Shown: in pieces, positions 54,107 to 63,386 of the stretch | Position numbering within the stretch: position 1 is the stretch's first letter | Layout of the letters: each line of letters starts with the position of its first letter | Assembly: GCA_040221975.1 (NCBI GenBank) | Contig: JAVJWR010000036.1 | Span: 62,001-126,000 of the forward strand | Source: Haliea sp040221975 | GTDB taxonomy: Bacteria > Pseudomonadota > Gammaproteobacteria > Pseudomonadales > Halieaceae | Reading direction: 5' to 3' | DNA length: 64,000 nt | Notes under the pieces: generated by a model | The model's database searches: none | Seen by the model: the letters and a program-made list of their open reading frames with translations, nothing else | What the model was told of the DNA's origin: nothing | Position numbers and translations under genes: made by a program

Positions 54107-55909
54107 ATGCCCAACACAAGTCCATCTACGATGCGAGCCAAGATCCTGGTCAGTGACGACGACCAAATCGTGCGCATGTTGACCCGGCAGTGCCTGGAAG
54201 CCGAAGGCATGGTCGTGATCGAGGCCAGCAATGGCCACGAGGCGCTGGACATGTTCGTCCGCGAACGCCCGGACCTGGTCTTCCTGGATGTTGAAATGCC
54301 CGGCATGTCGGGGCTGGAAGTCTGCCGGCGCATCCGCGAAATGCCCCAGGGGGAAACGATCCCCATCATGATCGTGACCGGCTCGGATGACCGCGAATCC
54401 ATCGACCAGGGCTTCGAGGCCGGCGCCACCCAGTACAAGACCAAGCCGGTGAACTGGTCGCTGCTGGGGCGGGACGTACATTACATGCTGCGGGCCAGCC
54501 AGGCGTTCAATTCCCTGAAACGTCAGGAAGACCGGCTGCGCTACCTGGCCTACTACGATCCACTGACCAACCTGCCCAACCGGCGCAGCTTCAACGAGCA
54601 ACTGGTGCGCATTCTCAAGCGAAGCCAGCGTCGCAACTCCTTTGCGGCACTGATGTTCATCGACCTGGACCACTTCAAGCGCATCAACGACTCCATCGGC
54701 CATGGCCGCGGCGACCGCCTGCTGGTGGAGATTGCCAAGCGCCTGACCCTGGAACTGCGCGAAGACGATGCCATCAACTTTTTTCCTGATGATGATGATG
54801 AAGCGGACGACCAGGATGGCAGCACCGAGATTGCTCGTCTTGGCGGCGACGAGTTCACGGTGGTTCTCTCCGATGTACCGGACACCGCGCATGTCGAGAC
54901 TATTGCCCGTCGCATCCTCGATAGCCTCTCCCAGCCCATCGCCCTGCAGTCGCACAATCCGGTGGTTACCCCCAGCATCGGCATTGCCATCTATCCCACG
55001 GATGGCGAAGACCCCGACAGCCTGATCCGCAATGCGGATACCGCAATGTATGTCGCCAAAGCGGAAGGGCGGGCCTGCTTCCGTTTCTACAACGAAGAAA
55101 TGAATGCGAAGGCAGTCGAGCAACTCAAGATGGAGGAGGAACTGCGCCACGGAATGCAGAACGGGGAACTGGAGCTGCGCTATCAGCCCCAGATCGAGGT
55201 GTCCACCGGCAACGTGGTCAGTCTGGAGGCCCTGGTACGCTGGAAGCACCCGGTGCGCGGCATGGTATCCCCCGCCGAGTTCATTCCGGTGGCCGAGCGC
55301 ACGGGCCAGATTATCGAGCTCGGCGAATGGGTCATGTCACAGGTCGCCCGGGATTGCCGGTACTGGGATACCCTCGGACTACCCCAATTCCGGGTATGCG
55401 TGAATATCTCACCGCTGCAGTTCAACCAGACCGGGCTTTCACAATTCGTGCGCGGATTCATCGAAAAATCCCGGATGTTGCCGCATCGCCTTGAACTGGA
55501 GCTGACCGAAGGCGCCATCATGACCGACGCCGAGGCGAACATCGTCAAGCTGCAAGAGCTGAAAGCCCTGGGCCTGGACCTCGCGGTAGACGACTTCGGC
55601 ACCGGCTACTCCTCGCTCAGCTACCTCAAGCGCTTCCCGATCGATACCCTCAAGATCGACCAGAGTTTTGTCGCCGATCTGGGCAGCGCGGACGGAGCAG
55701 CCATCATTGATGCCATCCTGGCACTGTCCAGGACGCTCAAGCTGCGGGTGATCGCCGAGGGCATTGAGACCATAGAGCAGATGCGCTATCTGGTGGACAT
55801 GAAGTGTGACCTGCTCCAGGGTTTCTATCTCTCCATGCCTGTTTATCCGGAAGAAGTACCCAATCTGCTGCGGCAGAACTTTGCCGAGCAGCTTGCCTCG
55901 GGAAGCTGA
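54107..55909 (+). CDS. Response regulator with GGDEF and EAL domains
   Basis: A 600-residue protein. The receiver (about 10-130) is complete: acidic SDDDQ, phospho-acceptor Asp in LVFLDVEMPGMSG, Thr in MIVTGSDD and Lys in YKTKPVN. The GGDEF domain (about 150-325) has RLGGDEFTVVLSD with an unusual acidic insertion FFPDDDDEADDQDG just before it. The EAL domain (about 340-590) has LEALVRWKHP, ELELTEGAI, AVDDFGTGYSSL and VIAEGIETIEQ. It is 115 bp downstream of another GGDEF-EAL gene on the same strand. No histidine kinase for it is seen nearby except the distant hybrid kinase. Confidence 0.93.
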   Translation: MPNTSPSTMRAKILVSDDDQIVRMLTRQCLEAEGMVVIEASNGHEALDMFVRERPDLVFLDVEMPGMSGLEVCRRIREMPQGETIPIMIVTGSDDRESIDQGFEAGATQYKTKPVNWSLLGRDVHYMLRASQAFNSLKRQEDRLRYLAYYDPLTNLPNRRSFNEQLVRILKRSQRRNSFAALMFIDLDHFKRINDSIGHGRGDRLLVEIAKRLTLELREDDAINFFPDDDDEADDQDGSTEIARLGGDEFTVVLSDVPDTAHVETIARRILDSLSQPIALQSHNPVVTPSIGIAIYPTDGEDPDSLIRNADTAMYVAKAEGRACFRFYNEEMNAKAVEQLKMEEELRHGMQNGELELRYQPQIEVSTGNVVSLEALVRWKHPVRGMVSPAEFIPVAERTGQIIELGEWVMSQVARDCRYWDTLGLPQFRVCVNISPLQFNQTGLSQFVRGFIEKSRMLPHRLELELTEGAIMTDAEANIVKLQELKALGLDLAVDDFGTGYSSLSYLKRFPIDTLKIDQSFVADLGSADGAAIIDAILALSRTLKLRVIAEGIETIEQMRYLVDMKCDLLQGFYLSMPVYPEEVPNLLRQNFAEQLASGS

Positions 55910-55910
55910 A

Positions 55911-57935
55911 TTGCAAATCTGTCCGCCCTCCCGTTTGCTGCATTTGCCGCTCGCCCTGTGCACCATGCTGGGCAGCACAATGCTGTCTGCCGATACCGGG
56001 CAACCCGAATTCCTACGCGTCATGCTGCAGGGCCATTCAGCCACCGCGCTGAGGCAGCTGGTGGAAGACGCCGGCGGCAGCGTAACCCACGAACTTGCCA
56101 TTATCGAGGCGGTAGGCGCACTGGTTACACCCGCGCAACTGGAGAGCATGCGTAGCTCGCCGCTTGTCCTGCGCTTGATTGACGACCTCTCCATGGACAT
56201 GTCGGAACCTCTACCTCCCCCCGACAAGGCGGCCTGCACCATTGGCGGCGCCCTGGAAGCAACCCTGCTAGCAGACGGTATCCATTGGCCACTACACCAT
56301 CAGGGCCAGACACCGGCGGAGCTGACGCGACTGGAGATCAGTTGGCCAGCAGCCCTCGGCGACCTCACCAGACTGCGCCTTGACACCAGGGATCTGCCGC
56401 GCGAGCAAGCGCCAACCAATGCAGACAATCGACAGAGCCTGGTGCTGGACTATGCGCCAGGCCAGACGCCAGCTCTCACCGGCATTACCCAGCTTCACAT
56501 CGGATTTTCCCGTAGCCTCGCCAACCCGGAGGGCGCGCTTGCCTGGGCACAGAAGGACTTTAGCGTAAAGCTGGAGTTCGGCGCTGATTGCAGCAGCGAG
56601 CTCATCCCCGGCTACCCAGATTACGCCAGCGACACCTATTATCCCACGGTGGCTGGAGCCTCAGAGCTGCACCGACATGGTATTACCGGACGCGGCGTGA
56701 CAATTGCGGTACTCGATTCCGGCCTCTGGGAGCACCCGGCGCTGGCGCTGGACACTCGCGGTAAGCCGAGAATTGTCGGGCGCTACGATGCCATTGAGGA
56801 CATTGCTGGCAAACCAGTAGCCGATGCCAGCGGTCATGGAACACACATGGCCAGCGTTGCCGCTCACAGTGAGGAAGTACTTACTGATGGAAAATCCAAC
56901 GGCACCTGGAAAGGCATTGCGCCCGATGTTGGTCTGGTGGCGGTAAAAGCATTCGATGAAGATGGCCAGGGCGATTTTCTCGACATCGTTCGCGGTATCC
57001 AGTGGATAGTAGAGCAACGCGACGCACTGGACATAAAGGTTCTGAATCTGTCATTCGCCGCCCGGCCCCGCTGGCCCTACTATCTGGACCCCATCAACCA
57101 GGCCCTGATGAAGGCCTGGGCAACAGGCATCACTGTCGTTGCCGCAGCCGGCAACGAAGGGCCGGATCCCATGACCATTGGCTCACCGGGTAATCTGCCC
57201 TACCTGATTACCGTCGGCGCCTACACGGACTCCTGGACTATCGAGAACCGGGACGATGACTATATTCCGGACTTCTCTTCCCGCGGCCCAACCCCAAGTG
57301 GTCACATCAAACCCGATATTGTCGCTCCGGGAGGACATATTGCAGGTCTGGTCCAACCCGGCAGCACCCTGACCCGCAAGCACCCCGATTACATGATCAG
57401 TACCGGCGAACTGGTGATGACCGGCACCTCACAGGCCAGCGCCCTGGTAACGGGCATAGTCGCTCTCCTGCTGCAACTGGAGCCAGATCTGACCCCGGAC
57501 GACGTCAAGTGCAAACTCATGAGCAGCGCAGAGCCGGCAATCAATCGCGACGGCAGGCTCGCCTATAGCCCCTTCCAGCAGGGCAGCGGAGCCGTCAACG
57601 CAGTCAGGGCGGTGACCTTGGGACAACGCGGCTGCGGCAACAAGGACCTTGATCTGGGTAGAGACATCGCCGGTGAGCAGTACTTTGAAGGACCTGCGAT
57701 CATAGATGAAGAGGGCAACGCCAGCTTGCCCGGACTGTCCCGCATGCTAGCCAAAGAACCCTCCGCCGATGGCCTGAGCAGCGACCGCAAATGGGGGGTA
57801 AAAGATCATATCGAGCGGAAGGATACCGCCGCACCCGATCCTGACCTCCCTTTCAAGTGGCTGGAAATCTACCTTTCCGAGCGAGACCTGATAGAAGCAT
57901 TGTCCACGCAACCAAGCTCCGGCACCTTCGAATAA
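55911..57935 (+). CDS. Secreted subtilisin-like serine protease (S8)
   Basis: About 674 residues from a TTG at 55911, one base after the GGDEF-EAL stop, with GGGAAG upstream; ATG 55965 is the alternative. A signal peptide (LLHLPLALCTMLGSTMLSA) is followed by a prodomain-like region (LRVMLQGHSATALRQLVEDA...VTPAQLESMRSSPLVLRLIDD). The catalytic triad is Asp in VTIAVLDSGLWEHP, His in ASGHGTHMASVAAH and Ser in MTGTSQASALVTGIVALL, with the oxyanion Asn in AAAGNEGPD. The last ~80 residues (after about 590) have no recognised domain. It may be a type II secretion substrate; this is inference. Confidence 0.9.
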   Translation: MQICPPSRLLHLPLALCTMLGSTMLSADTGQPEFLRVMLQGHSATALRQLVEDAGGSVTHELAIIEAVGALVTPAQLESMRSSPLVLRLIDDLSMDMSEPLPPPDKAACTIGGALEATLLADGIHWPLHHQGQTPAELTRLEISWPAALGDLTRLRLDTRDLPREQAPTNADNRQSLVLDYAPGQTPALTGITQLHIGFSRSLANPEGALAWAQKDFSVKLEFGADCSSELIPGYPDYASDTYYPTVAGASELHRHGITGRGVTIAVLDSGLWEHPALALDTRGKPRIVGRYDAIEDIAGKPVADASGHGTHMASVAAHSEEVLTDGKSNGTWKGIAPDVGLVAVKAFDEDGQGDFLDIVRGIQWIVEQRDALDIKVLNLSFAARPRWPYYLDPINQALMKAWATGITVVAAAGNEGPDPMTIGSPGNLPYLITVGAYTDSWTIENRDDDYIPDFSSRGPTPSGHIKPDIVAPGGHIAGLVQPGSTLTRKHPDYMISTGELVMTGTSQASALVTGIVALLLQLEPDLTPDDVKCKLMSSAEPAINRDGRLAYSPFQQGSGAVNAVRAVTLGQRGCGNKDLDLGRDIAGEQYFEGPAIIDEEGNASLPGLSRMLAKEPSADGLSSDRKWGVKDHIERKDTAAPDPDLPFKWLEIYLSERDLIEALSTQPSSGTFE

Positions 57936-58250
57936 TCCAAACCGCCAAAGCTTTGCCCCATATGGGTCAAGATCAGGCGACTCTCCGAAGTGAAATCCAT
58001 TTTTTCATATTTTTCAAGCACTTAATTAACCCCACCTAAACCTCTTCGGCACGATCCGCGGTGCAGGACTCGCTGTGGAAAAAACGCCTACCCCAAAAAG
58101 GTTATGGCGATCCCTTCAATGATCCGTCCCCGGTACTTATAACGTTGTCAAGCGTCAGGGAAAGAAGATGTGATCAACTTCTCATGGACGAGACGACTTT
58201 AGGAATGAAATGCCACTTGGTGGCCGAAAATTGAATGAAGAGGCTCGACT
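57936..58250. other. Gene-free spacer at the start of the A+T-rich segment
   Basis: About 315 bp with no credible reading frame. A and T become more frequent within it. Scattered T-runs occur around 58000-58015 but no convincing terminator stem. I looked for c-di-GMP and other common riboswitch cores here because of the GGDEF-EAL neighbours, and found no match. The promoter of the YKWG gene should lie in its right half. Confidence 0.6.
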
Positions 58251-58682
58251 ATGAAACACATCTCAGGTTTGTTAAAAAAGGGGGCTGGAGCAGCTGCGCT
58301 TCTTCTTGCACTGCCTGCAATAGCCGATTCAAGCACGAGTCTACCAGCTGGCAGTACACAGGATGTGTCAAACACCGTTCACAAGGTAAGCCACTCCCTG
58401 GCAAGCAGCGTCAAGTACTCCATGGCTCCTAGTTACAAGTGGGCAGCAGAGCATCAATCAAGCCCTTCAGAAACAACTGACTGGGCAAAGAACGAAACCC
58501 GTCAAACTGGGTACAAGTGGTCCGCGGCCGACACCGAGTTGAATGAAAGCAAAAGATCTAGTACTTATGCAGGCAACGCATCATACGAGTGGGGAGTTCA
58601 GAATTTCTCGGAACAAGCTGGATACAAGTGGGGCTTCCGTAGCTACGCCGACCAGGCCGGGTACAAGTGGGGCTTCCGATAG
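58251..58682 (+). CDS. Small secreted protein with ~13-residue YKWG tryptophan repeats
   Basis: A 143-residue protein of no family I recognise. A signal peptide is clear: MKHISGLLKKGAGAAALLLALPAIA, cleaved near Ala25-Asp26. The mature part is Ser/Thr-rich and contains a repeated motif: SYKW (61), GYKW (87), SYEW (111), GYKW (124) and GYKW (137), the last two in near-identical AGYKWGFR units 13 residues apart. Tryptophans recur at 64, 78, 90, 114, 127 and 140, a ~13-residue period with one unit missing. The protein ends exactly on the motif. A terminator follows at 58708. It lies just upstream of the hybrid propeller kinase. Localisation periplasmic or extracellular; function unknown. Confidence 0.85.
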   Translation: MKHISGLLKKGAGAAALLLALPAIADSSTSLPAGSTQDVSNTVHKVSHSLASSVKYSMAPSYKWAAEHQSSPSETTDWAKNETRQTGYKWSAADTELNESKRSSTYAGNASYEWGVQNFSEQAGYKWGFRSYADQAGYKWGFR

Positions 58683-58707
58683 CGAATCCTCAGAAATGTT
58701 AGTGTGA

Positions 58708-58736
58708 GGGGAGAATTCACGCTCCCCCTTTTTTTT
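58708..58736 (+). terminator. Rho-independent terminator after the YKWG gene
   Basis: GGGGAG pairs with CTCCCC across an eight-base loop, followed by eight T residues. It begins 26 bp after the stop, so the small gene is probably transcribed separately from the kinase gene that follows. Confidence 0.9.
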
Positions 58737-58849
58737 CATAAACACAGCTCGATTCACACCAAAAGCAAGCATATAGCAGGGCGAAAAGACAAAACTCAGG
58801 TTTTTGATTACACTGCAGACCTCACACTTGGCCACGTGAAAACCCCAAG

Positions 58850-61800
58850 ATGATCTGTAGATTACCGCATGTAATAGCAGTACTACTTATTGCATTCAGC
58901 CAAGCAACACGAGCCGCAAACTATTTCGGCTCGGAAACCAGTATCGATTTTCAGCCTTCTGCTGTTACTCAGAATTTAACACAGCAGATCGTTACTCAAA
59001 CTTTTCAAGACTCCGTTGGTAACTTATGGTTTGTAACTCAGGAAGGGCTAAATCGCTATAACGGGCATGAACTCGAAAACTATCGATATTCACTCACAAA
59101 CCCTCACTCACTATCACACGATGCCGCGACGAGCATAGCCGAGGACGACTCTGGCACAATCTGGATATCCACAAGAGGGGGCGGACTAAATAGGTACAAC
59201 CGCATAAAAAATGGCTTCTCGTCCCTCCTCGCTTCTGAAAACGACAAAACCTCACCGCTCTCAAACGATATTCTTACCATATTCGCCGACAGCGATGGAG
59301 ACCTTTGGCTTGGATACGATAATGCTTTCAGTAGATTCGATCCAAACACAGGTTATTTCGTTCACTTTTTCCCGCAGCAAGAAGGGCTCCCCTACCTCGG
59401 AGAAATCAACAGCTTTACCCAGAGCAAAGATGGGACTATTTGGGGCGCAACATTTGCTGGCGGATTGCTAAAAATCGACAAGGCTACCATGGCAATGTCG
59501 GTGTCAGCCACATCCAATAACGATATCGTAAGTGCACCTTCAGAACCTATATTCCACGTATACTCAGATTCAAATGGTCAAGTATGGTCTCTCTCTCTTA
59601 ACTCAGGAGCGTCCAAGTACAACCCCGAGACAAATACTTCGAAGCACTACCTACACACAGAAGATGATCTTGGCTCACTGTCGTCGAACAATGCATTAGA
59701 TATCTTTGAGGACAAAGATAGCCGTTTATGGATATGCACCCTTGATGGACTTAATTTATATAGCCCTGAGACTAATTCGTTCGAACGATTCGACAGTCAG
59801 AACACCAACTTACCCTCAAGTAGAATCCACAGCATCTACCAATCTAAAGAGGGAGTCTACTGGGTAGGCACTGTCGTTGGGTTGGCAACTGGTTCTAGAA
59901 ATCTATTCCCAAAATATAACTCGAGCATCGGCCAACTATCAAATGACTCGGTTAACGCGTTTGGTGAAACAGAGGATGGAAGCATCTGGGTAGGTACAGA
60001 TAATGGCCTCAACCGCCTAAAAAGAGGTGAAAGAAGCTTCACTTGGATTAACGAATATTCAGACCCAGCTATTTCGAACAGTGTCGTAATGAGCCTTCTT
60101 GGAGAAAAAAACGTATTGTGGATAGGCACTTTCTCCGGCGGACTCAACAGGTTAGATATAATCAATAACGAAGTTAAAGTTTTCAAGAATTCACGACTTG
60201 ACAAAAAGAGTCTTGCCGCCAATGGCGTTACCTCTATTATGCGTACCTCTTCGGGCTTGCTCCTGATTGGAACATACGGCGGCGGCCTCAGCTCGCTTGA
60301 CGAAGCTACCGGAAAGTTCAGAAACTATTTTCACGATCCCAGAAATTCGAAAAGCCTCAGCAACAATAACGTAATTGCACTTTTCGAAGACTCATTTGGT
60401 TTTATCTGGGTCGGCACCGAAAATGGTCTAAACCGCTTTGATGCAAAGAAATCGGAATTCAAAAGAATATATACCGAGAGGGGAAATACTGACAGCGTAT
60501 CGAGTGACATGGTGTGGTCTTTCTACGAAGATAACAATCAAGATCTGTGGCTAGGGACCAAAGGTGGCGGCTTAAATCGATGGGAGAAAAGTGATCGGAA
60601 AAATGGTCTCGAGAAGTTCACACACTATTCAGAGGATATAGCACTACCAAGTTCCAACATTTACGGCATACACAGCGACCCAGACGGCAACATTTGGCTC
60701 TCGCATAATAGGGGGGTGACGAAATTGAACCCAAAAACTGGGGAGTCGCGACAGTATGGCGTTAAAGAAGGACTTCAAGATACGGAGTTCAACATGGGGG
60801 CTTCGTTCAAGGATAGCGATGGCCTAATATATTTTGGAGGAAACCTCGGCTTCAATATTGTTGACCCTAATGGTTTCGTCGACAAGGAAGAGCCTCCCGG
60901 CATCAGCATCTCTGAAATCAAAATAATGAATGAAAGGCAAGAGTTTGATAAAGCATATAACGAATTGTCAGCTATAACCCTAACGCATCGTGATAGTATG
61001 TTTTCAGTTGAGTTTTTTGCAGCAGACTACTCCAATCCTCCGCTTGTTCAGTACGCGTACAAGATGGAAGGGATAAATGACAAGTGGGTAATATCAGAAG
61101 ATGCCCGGCAAGCATCTTTTACCACGCTACCACCAGGAAAATACAACCTCAAACTAGCAGCAGCTAGCCCTGGCGGGGCATGGAACTGGGACAGTAAGTC
61201 GCTCCAAATAACCGTCCTACCCCCACCTTGGCGAAGCATGCCTGCCTATTTCGTGTACTCCTTACTTATAATAGTCGCAGTTATAGCGACCTACATCTAC
61301 CAGCAGCAAGCCAGAACTCGGGCAGGCCTTGCAAGACAGCGGGACCTAGAATTGAAAGTCCAGGAAAGGACAATCGACCTAGAAGAGGCAAGGAGAGCCG
61401 CTGTACAAGCAAGCAAAGCGAAATCAGATTTCCTCGCCACTATGAGTCACGAAATACGAACTCCAATGCATGGCATGATTGGTATGACCGAGCTTCTTCT
61501 ACACACGGACCTAACTACCCAACAGCGAAAGTTTGCCGCCGCTGCTCACAAAAGCGGCACAGCACTACTAGCCCTGATCAATGACATACTTGATTTCTCC
61601 AAGATAGAAGCATCAAGAGTGGAATTGGAAAATACGCCATTCGACTTGGCGTCTCTGATTGAGGATGCCTGCTATCTACAAGGCGAGCCAGCTGGAAGAA
61701 AGGGATTGGAATTGAACTATACCGTTTGTAGCTCAGTCCCTGCTAAGCTGCTAGGAGATCCGGGCAAGATAAGACAAATATTGATGAACCTACTCAATAA

Positions 61801-63361
61801 CGCAATAAAATTCACCCATGAAGGTGAAATTAATGTTTTAGTAGATTATCAATACGAGGAAACCACCAAAGAAAGCAAGGTCAAAATAGATATAATTGAT
61901 AGTGGTATCGGCATGGACCAGGCCACAGCTCACCGAGTATTCGAGCCCTTTACCCAAGCAGATGCAAGCACCACGAGACAATATGGCGGAACAGGACTTG
62001 GGTTGTCGATCACCCGGAACTATATTGAACTGATGGGTGGCGACATAGATGTTTCATCTCAACCCGGATACGGAACTGAGATTAGAATTTCCATTCCTGT
62101 CTCTATCTCGGAGGCGTTGGATGGCAATGAGCCTTCCAATCCGCTTCGTTTAGATGGATATAACGTTTCCATCATATCCTCAAGGAAGTCCACACGAATG
62201 ATGGTGCGGTCCCAACTGGAACGGATGGGGTATCTCAATCCCAGCGAATATGCAGATGTTACGCTACTAAGCGAAACAGATCAGAACGACATCCTGATTA
62301 TCGACATTGAAAACACTTCCCTGAGCGCTGAATGTGTAGATGAAGGATTCATACAATCACCCAGCATATTATTAATGCCGATCCATGAGGTCAAGCTGCC
62401 TCCACATCTATCGGGAAGGCCCACTATAACAAAGCCTTGTACTTCAGAAGCATTGAGGCTTGCGCTCAATGAGATCACAAAATTACAAAATATTGAAGAT
62501 GAGGGCTCAGAAATTTCGGCGACCCCAGACAATATACGCAGCCTCAGAATACTGGTCGCGGAAGATATCCCGACAAATCAAAGAATTGCTCAAGAAGTCT
62601 TGGAGATGATCGGACACAAAGTTGACATTGCGGAGAATGGGAAAGAAGCCGTCGAACTCCAAAAACGAAATCGTTACGACATTATATTCATGGATTGCCA
62701 AATGCCATTAATGGACGGATATCAAGCGACTCGACACATCAGAGACGACGAACAGGATAGAAAGCTTAACCCGGTGAAAATTATTGCATTAACGGCGGGG
62801 ATCACTGCCGATGATAAGCGCTATTTTATAGATGCCGGAATGGACGGATATCTCGGCAAGCCGTTCAGGATGTCTGAAATCAAAGACATAATTCAGGAAT
62901 GTTTCGGCAATACGGAGAGTGTTAGAAGTTTACAGCCACTCAATATTGACAGAAAAGACCATCAGAGCGACCAAAAACATGGAAGCAGCGAGGATCTCAT
63001 CGACTCTTCGGCTATAAACAACATCACGCAAATTGAAAGACAGACAGGTAAATCTATACTTTCGGAAGTCTACGCTGGCTTCGTGAATCAAATGTCTGTA
63101 AAAGTCAAAGAGCTAGAGAATGCATCTATCTGCGGAAACCATAAAGAAGCTCAAAGTATTGCACATGCAATAAAATCAATGAGCGCCAATTTGGGCGCCA
63201 AGCAAGTCAAGGCTATTGCCGATAATATTGAATCCGAATTGAAGAAGAAAAACAAAATTGACCTAGAGACCAGATGCACAGAGTTGGAAGATGCATTCAA
63301 TAAATACAAAAAGGAGTTTTCTAAGGTATATGAAACACGTTGTAACAATGAAACTACCTAA
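58850..63361 (+). CDS. Hybrid sensor histidine kinase with double two-component propeller, REC and HPt
   Basis: A 1503-residue membrane sensor. A signal peptide (to about Ala23) precedes ~14 'two-component propeller' repeats such as LWFVTQEGLNRYNG, IWISTRGGGLNRYN, LWIGTFSGGLNRLD and IWVGTENGLNRFD (about 50-680), enough for two seven-bladed propellers in the periplasm. A Y_Y_Y domain (about 695-790) and one membrane helix (about 800-820) follow. The kinase has His867 in MSHEIRTPMHGMIG, N box LLNNAIKFTHEG, and G boxes DSGIGMD and YGGTGLGLSI. A degenerate receiver (about 1105-1205), a complete receiver with Asp1282 (FMDCQMPLMDG) and an HPt domain with His1439 (AHAIKSMSANLGA) complete a phosphorelay. 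Codon choice is A/T-rich, unlike the genes left of 57.9 kb. Confidence 0.92.
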   Translation: MICRLPHVIAVLLIAFSQATRAANYFGSETSIDFQPSAVTQNLTQQIVTQTFQDSVGNLWFVTQEGLNRYNGHELENYRYSLTNPHSLSHDAATSIAEDDSGTIWISTRGGGLNRYNRIKNGFSSLLASENDKTSPLSNDILTIFADSDGDLWLGYDNAFSRFDPNTGYFVHFFPQQEGLPYLGEINSFTQSKDGTIWGATFAGGLLKIDKATMAMSVSATSNNDIVSAPSEPIFHVYSDSNGQVWSLSLNSGASKYNPETNTSKHYLHTEDDLGSLSSNNALDIFEDKDSRLWICTLDGLNLYSPETNSFERFDSQNTNLPSSRIHSIYQSKEGVYWVGTVVGLATGSRNLFPKYNSSIGQLSNDSVNAFGETEDGSIWVGTDNGLNRLKRGERSFTWINEYSDPAISNSVVMSLLGEKNVLWIGTFSGGLNRLDIINNEVKVFKNSRLDKKSLAANGVTSIMRTSSGLLLIGTYGGGLSSLDEATGKFRNYFHDPRNSKSLSNNNVIALFEDSFGFIWVGTENGLNRFDAKKSEFKRIYTERGNTDSVSSDMVWSFYEDNNQDLWLGTKGGGLNRWEKSDRKNGLEKFTHYSEDIALPSSNIYGIHSDPDGNIWLSHNRGVTKLNPKTGESRQYGVKEGLQDTEFNMGASFKDSDGLIYFGGNLGFNIVDPNGFVDKEEPPGISISEIKIMNERQEFDKAYNELSAITLTHRDSMFSVEFFAADYSNPPLVQYAYKMEGINDKWVISEDARQASFTTLPPGKYNLKLAAASPGGAWNWDSKSLQITVLPPPWRSMPAYFVYSLLIIVAVIATYIYQQQARTRAGLARQRDLELKVQERTIDLEEARRAAVQASKAKSDFLATMSHEIRTPMHGMIGMTELLLHTDLTTQQRKFAAAAHKSGTALLALINDILDFSKIEASRVELENTPFDLASLIEDACYLQGEPAGRKGLELNYTVCSSVPAKLLGDPGKIRQILMNLLNNAIKFTHEGEINVLVDYQYEETTKESKVKIDIIDSGIGMDQATAHRVFEPFTQADASTTRQYGGTGLGLSITRNYIELMGGDIDVSSQPGYGTEIRISIPVSISEALDGNEPSNPLRLDGYNVSIISSRKSTRMMVRSQLERMGYLNPSEYADVTLLSETDQNDILIIDIENTSLSAECVDEGFIQSPSILLMPIHEVKLPPHLSGRPTITKPCTSEALRLALNEITKLQNIEDEGSEISATPDNIRSLRILVAEDIPTNQRIAQEVLEMIGHKVDIAENGKEAVELQKRNRYDIIFMDCQMPLMDGYQATRHIRDDEQDRKLNPVKIIALTAGITADDKRYFIDAGMDGYLGKPFRMSEIKDIIQECFGNTESVRSLQPLNIDRKDHQSDQKHGSSEDLIDSSAINNITQIERQTGKSILSEVYAGFVNQMSVKVKELENASICGNHKEAQSIAHAIKSMSANLGAKQVKAIADNIESELKKKNKIDLETRCTELEDAFNKYKKEFSKVYETRCNNETT

Positions 63362-63386
63362 GAGCTAAAATCGGCTTGTAGGCAAC

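Noticed and set aside
57936..58250. Cyclic di-GMP riboswitch upstream of the YKWG gene
   Set aside because: The GEMM core elements could not be found on either strand, and no other known riboswitch core was recognised.
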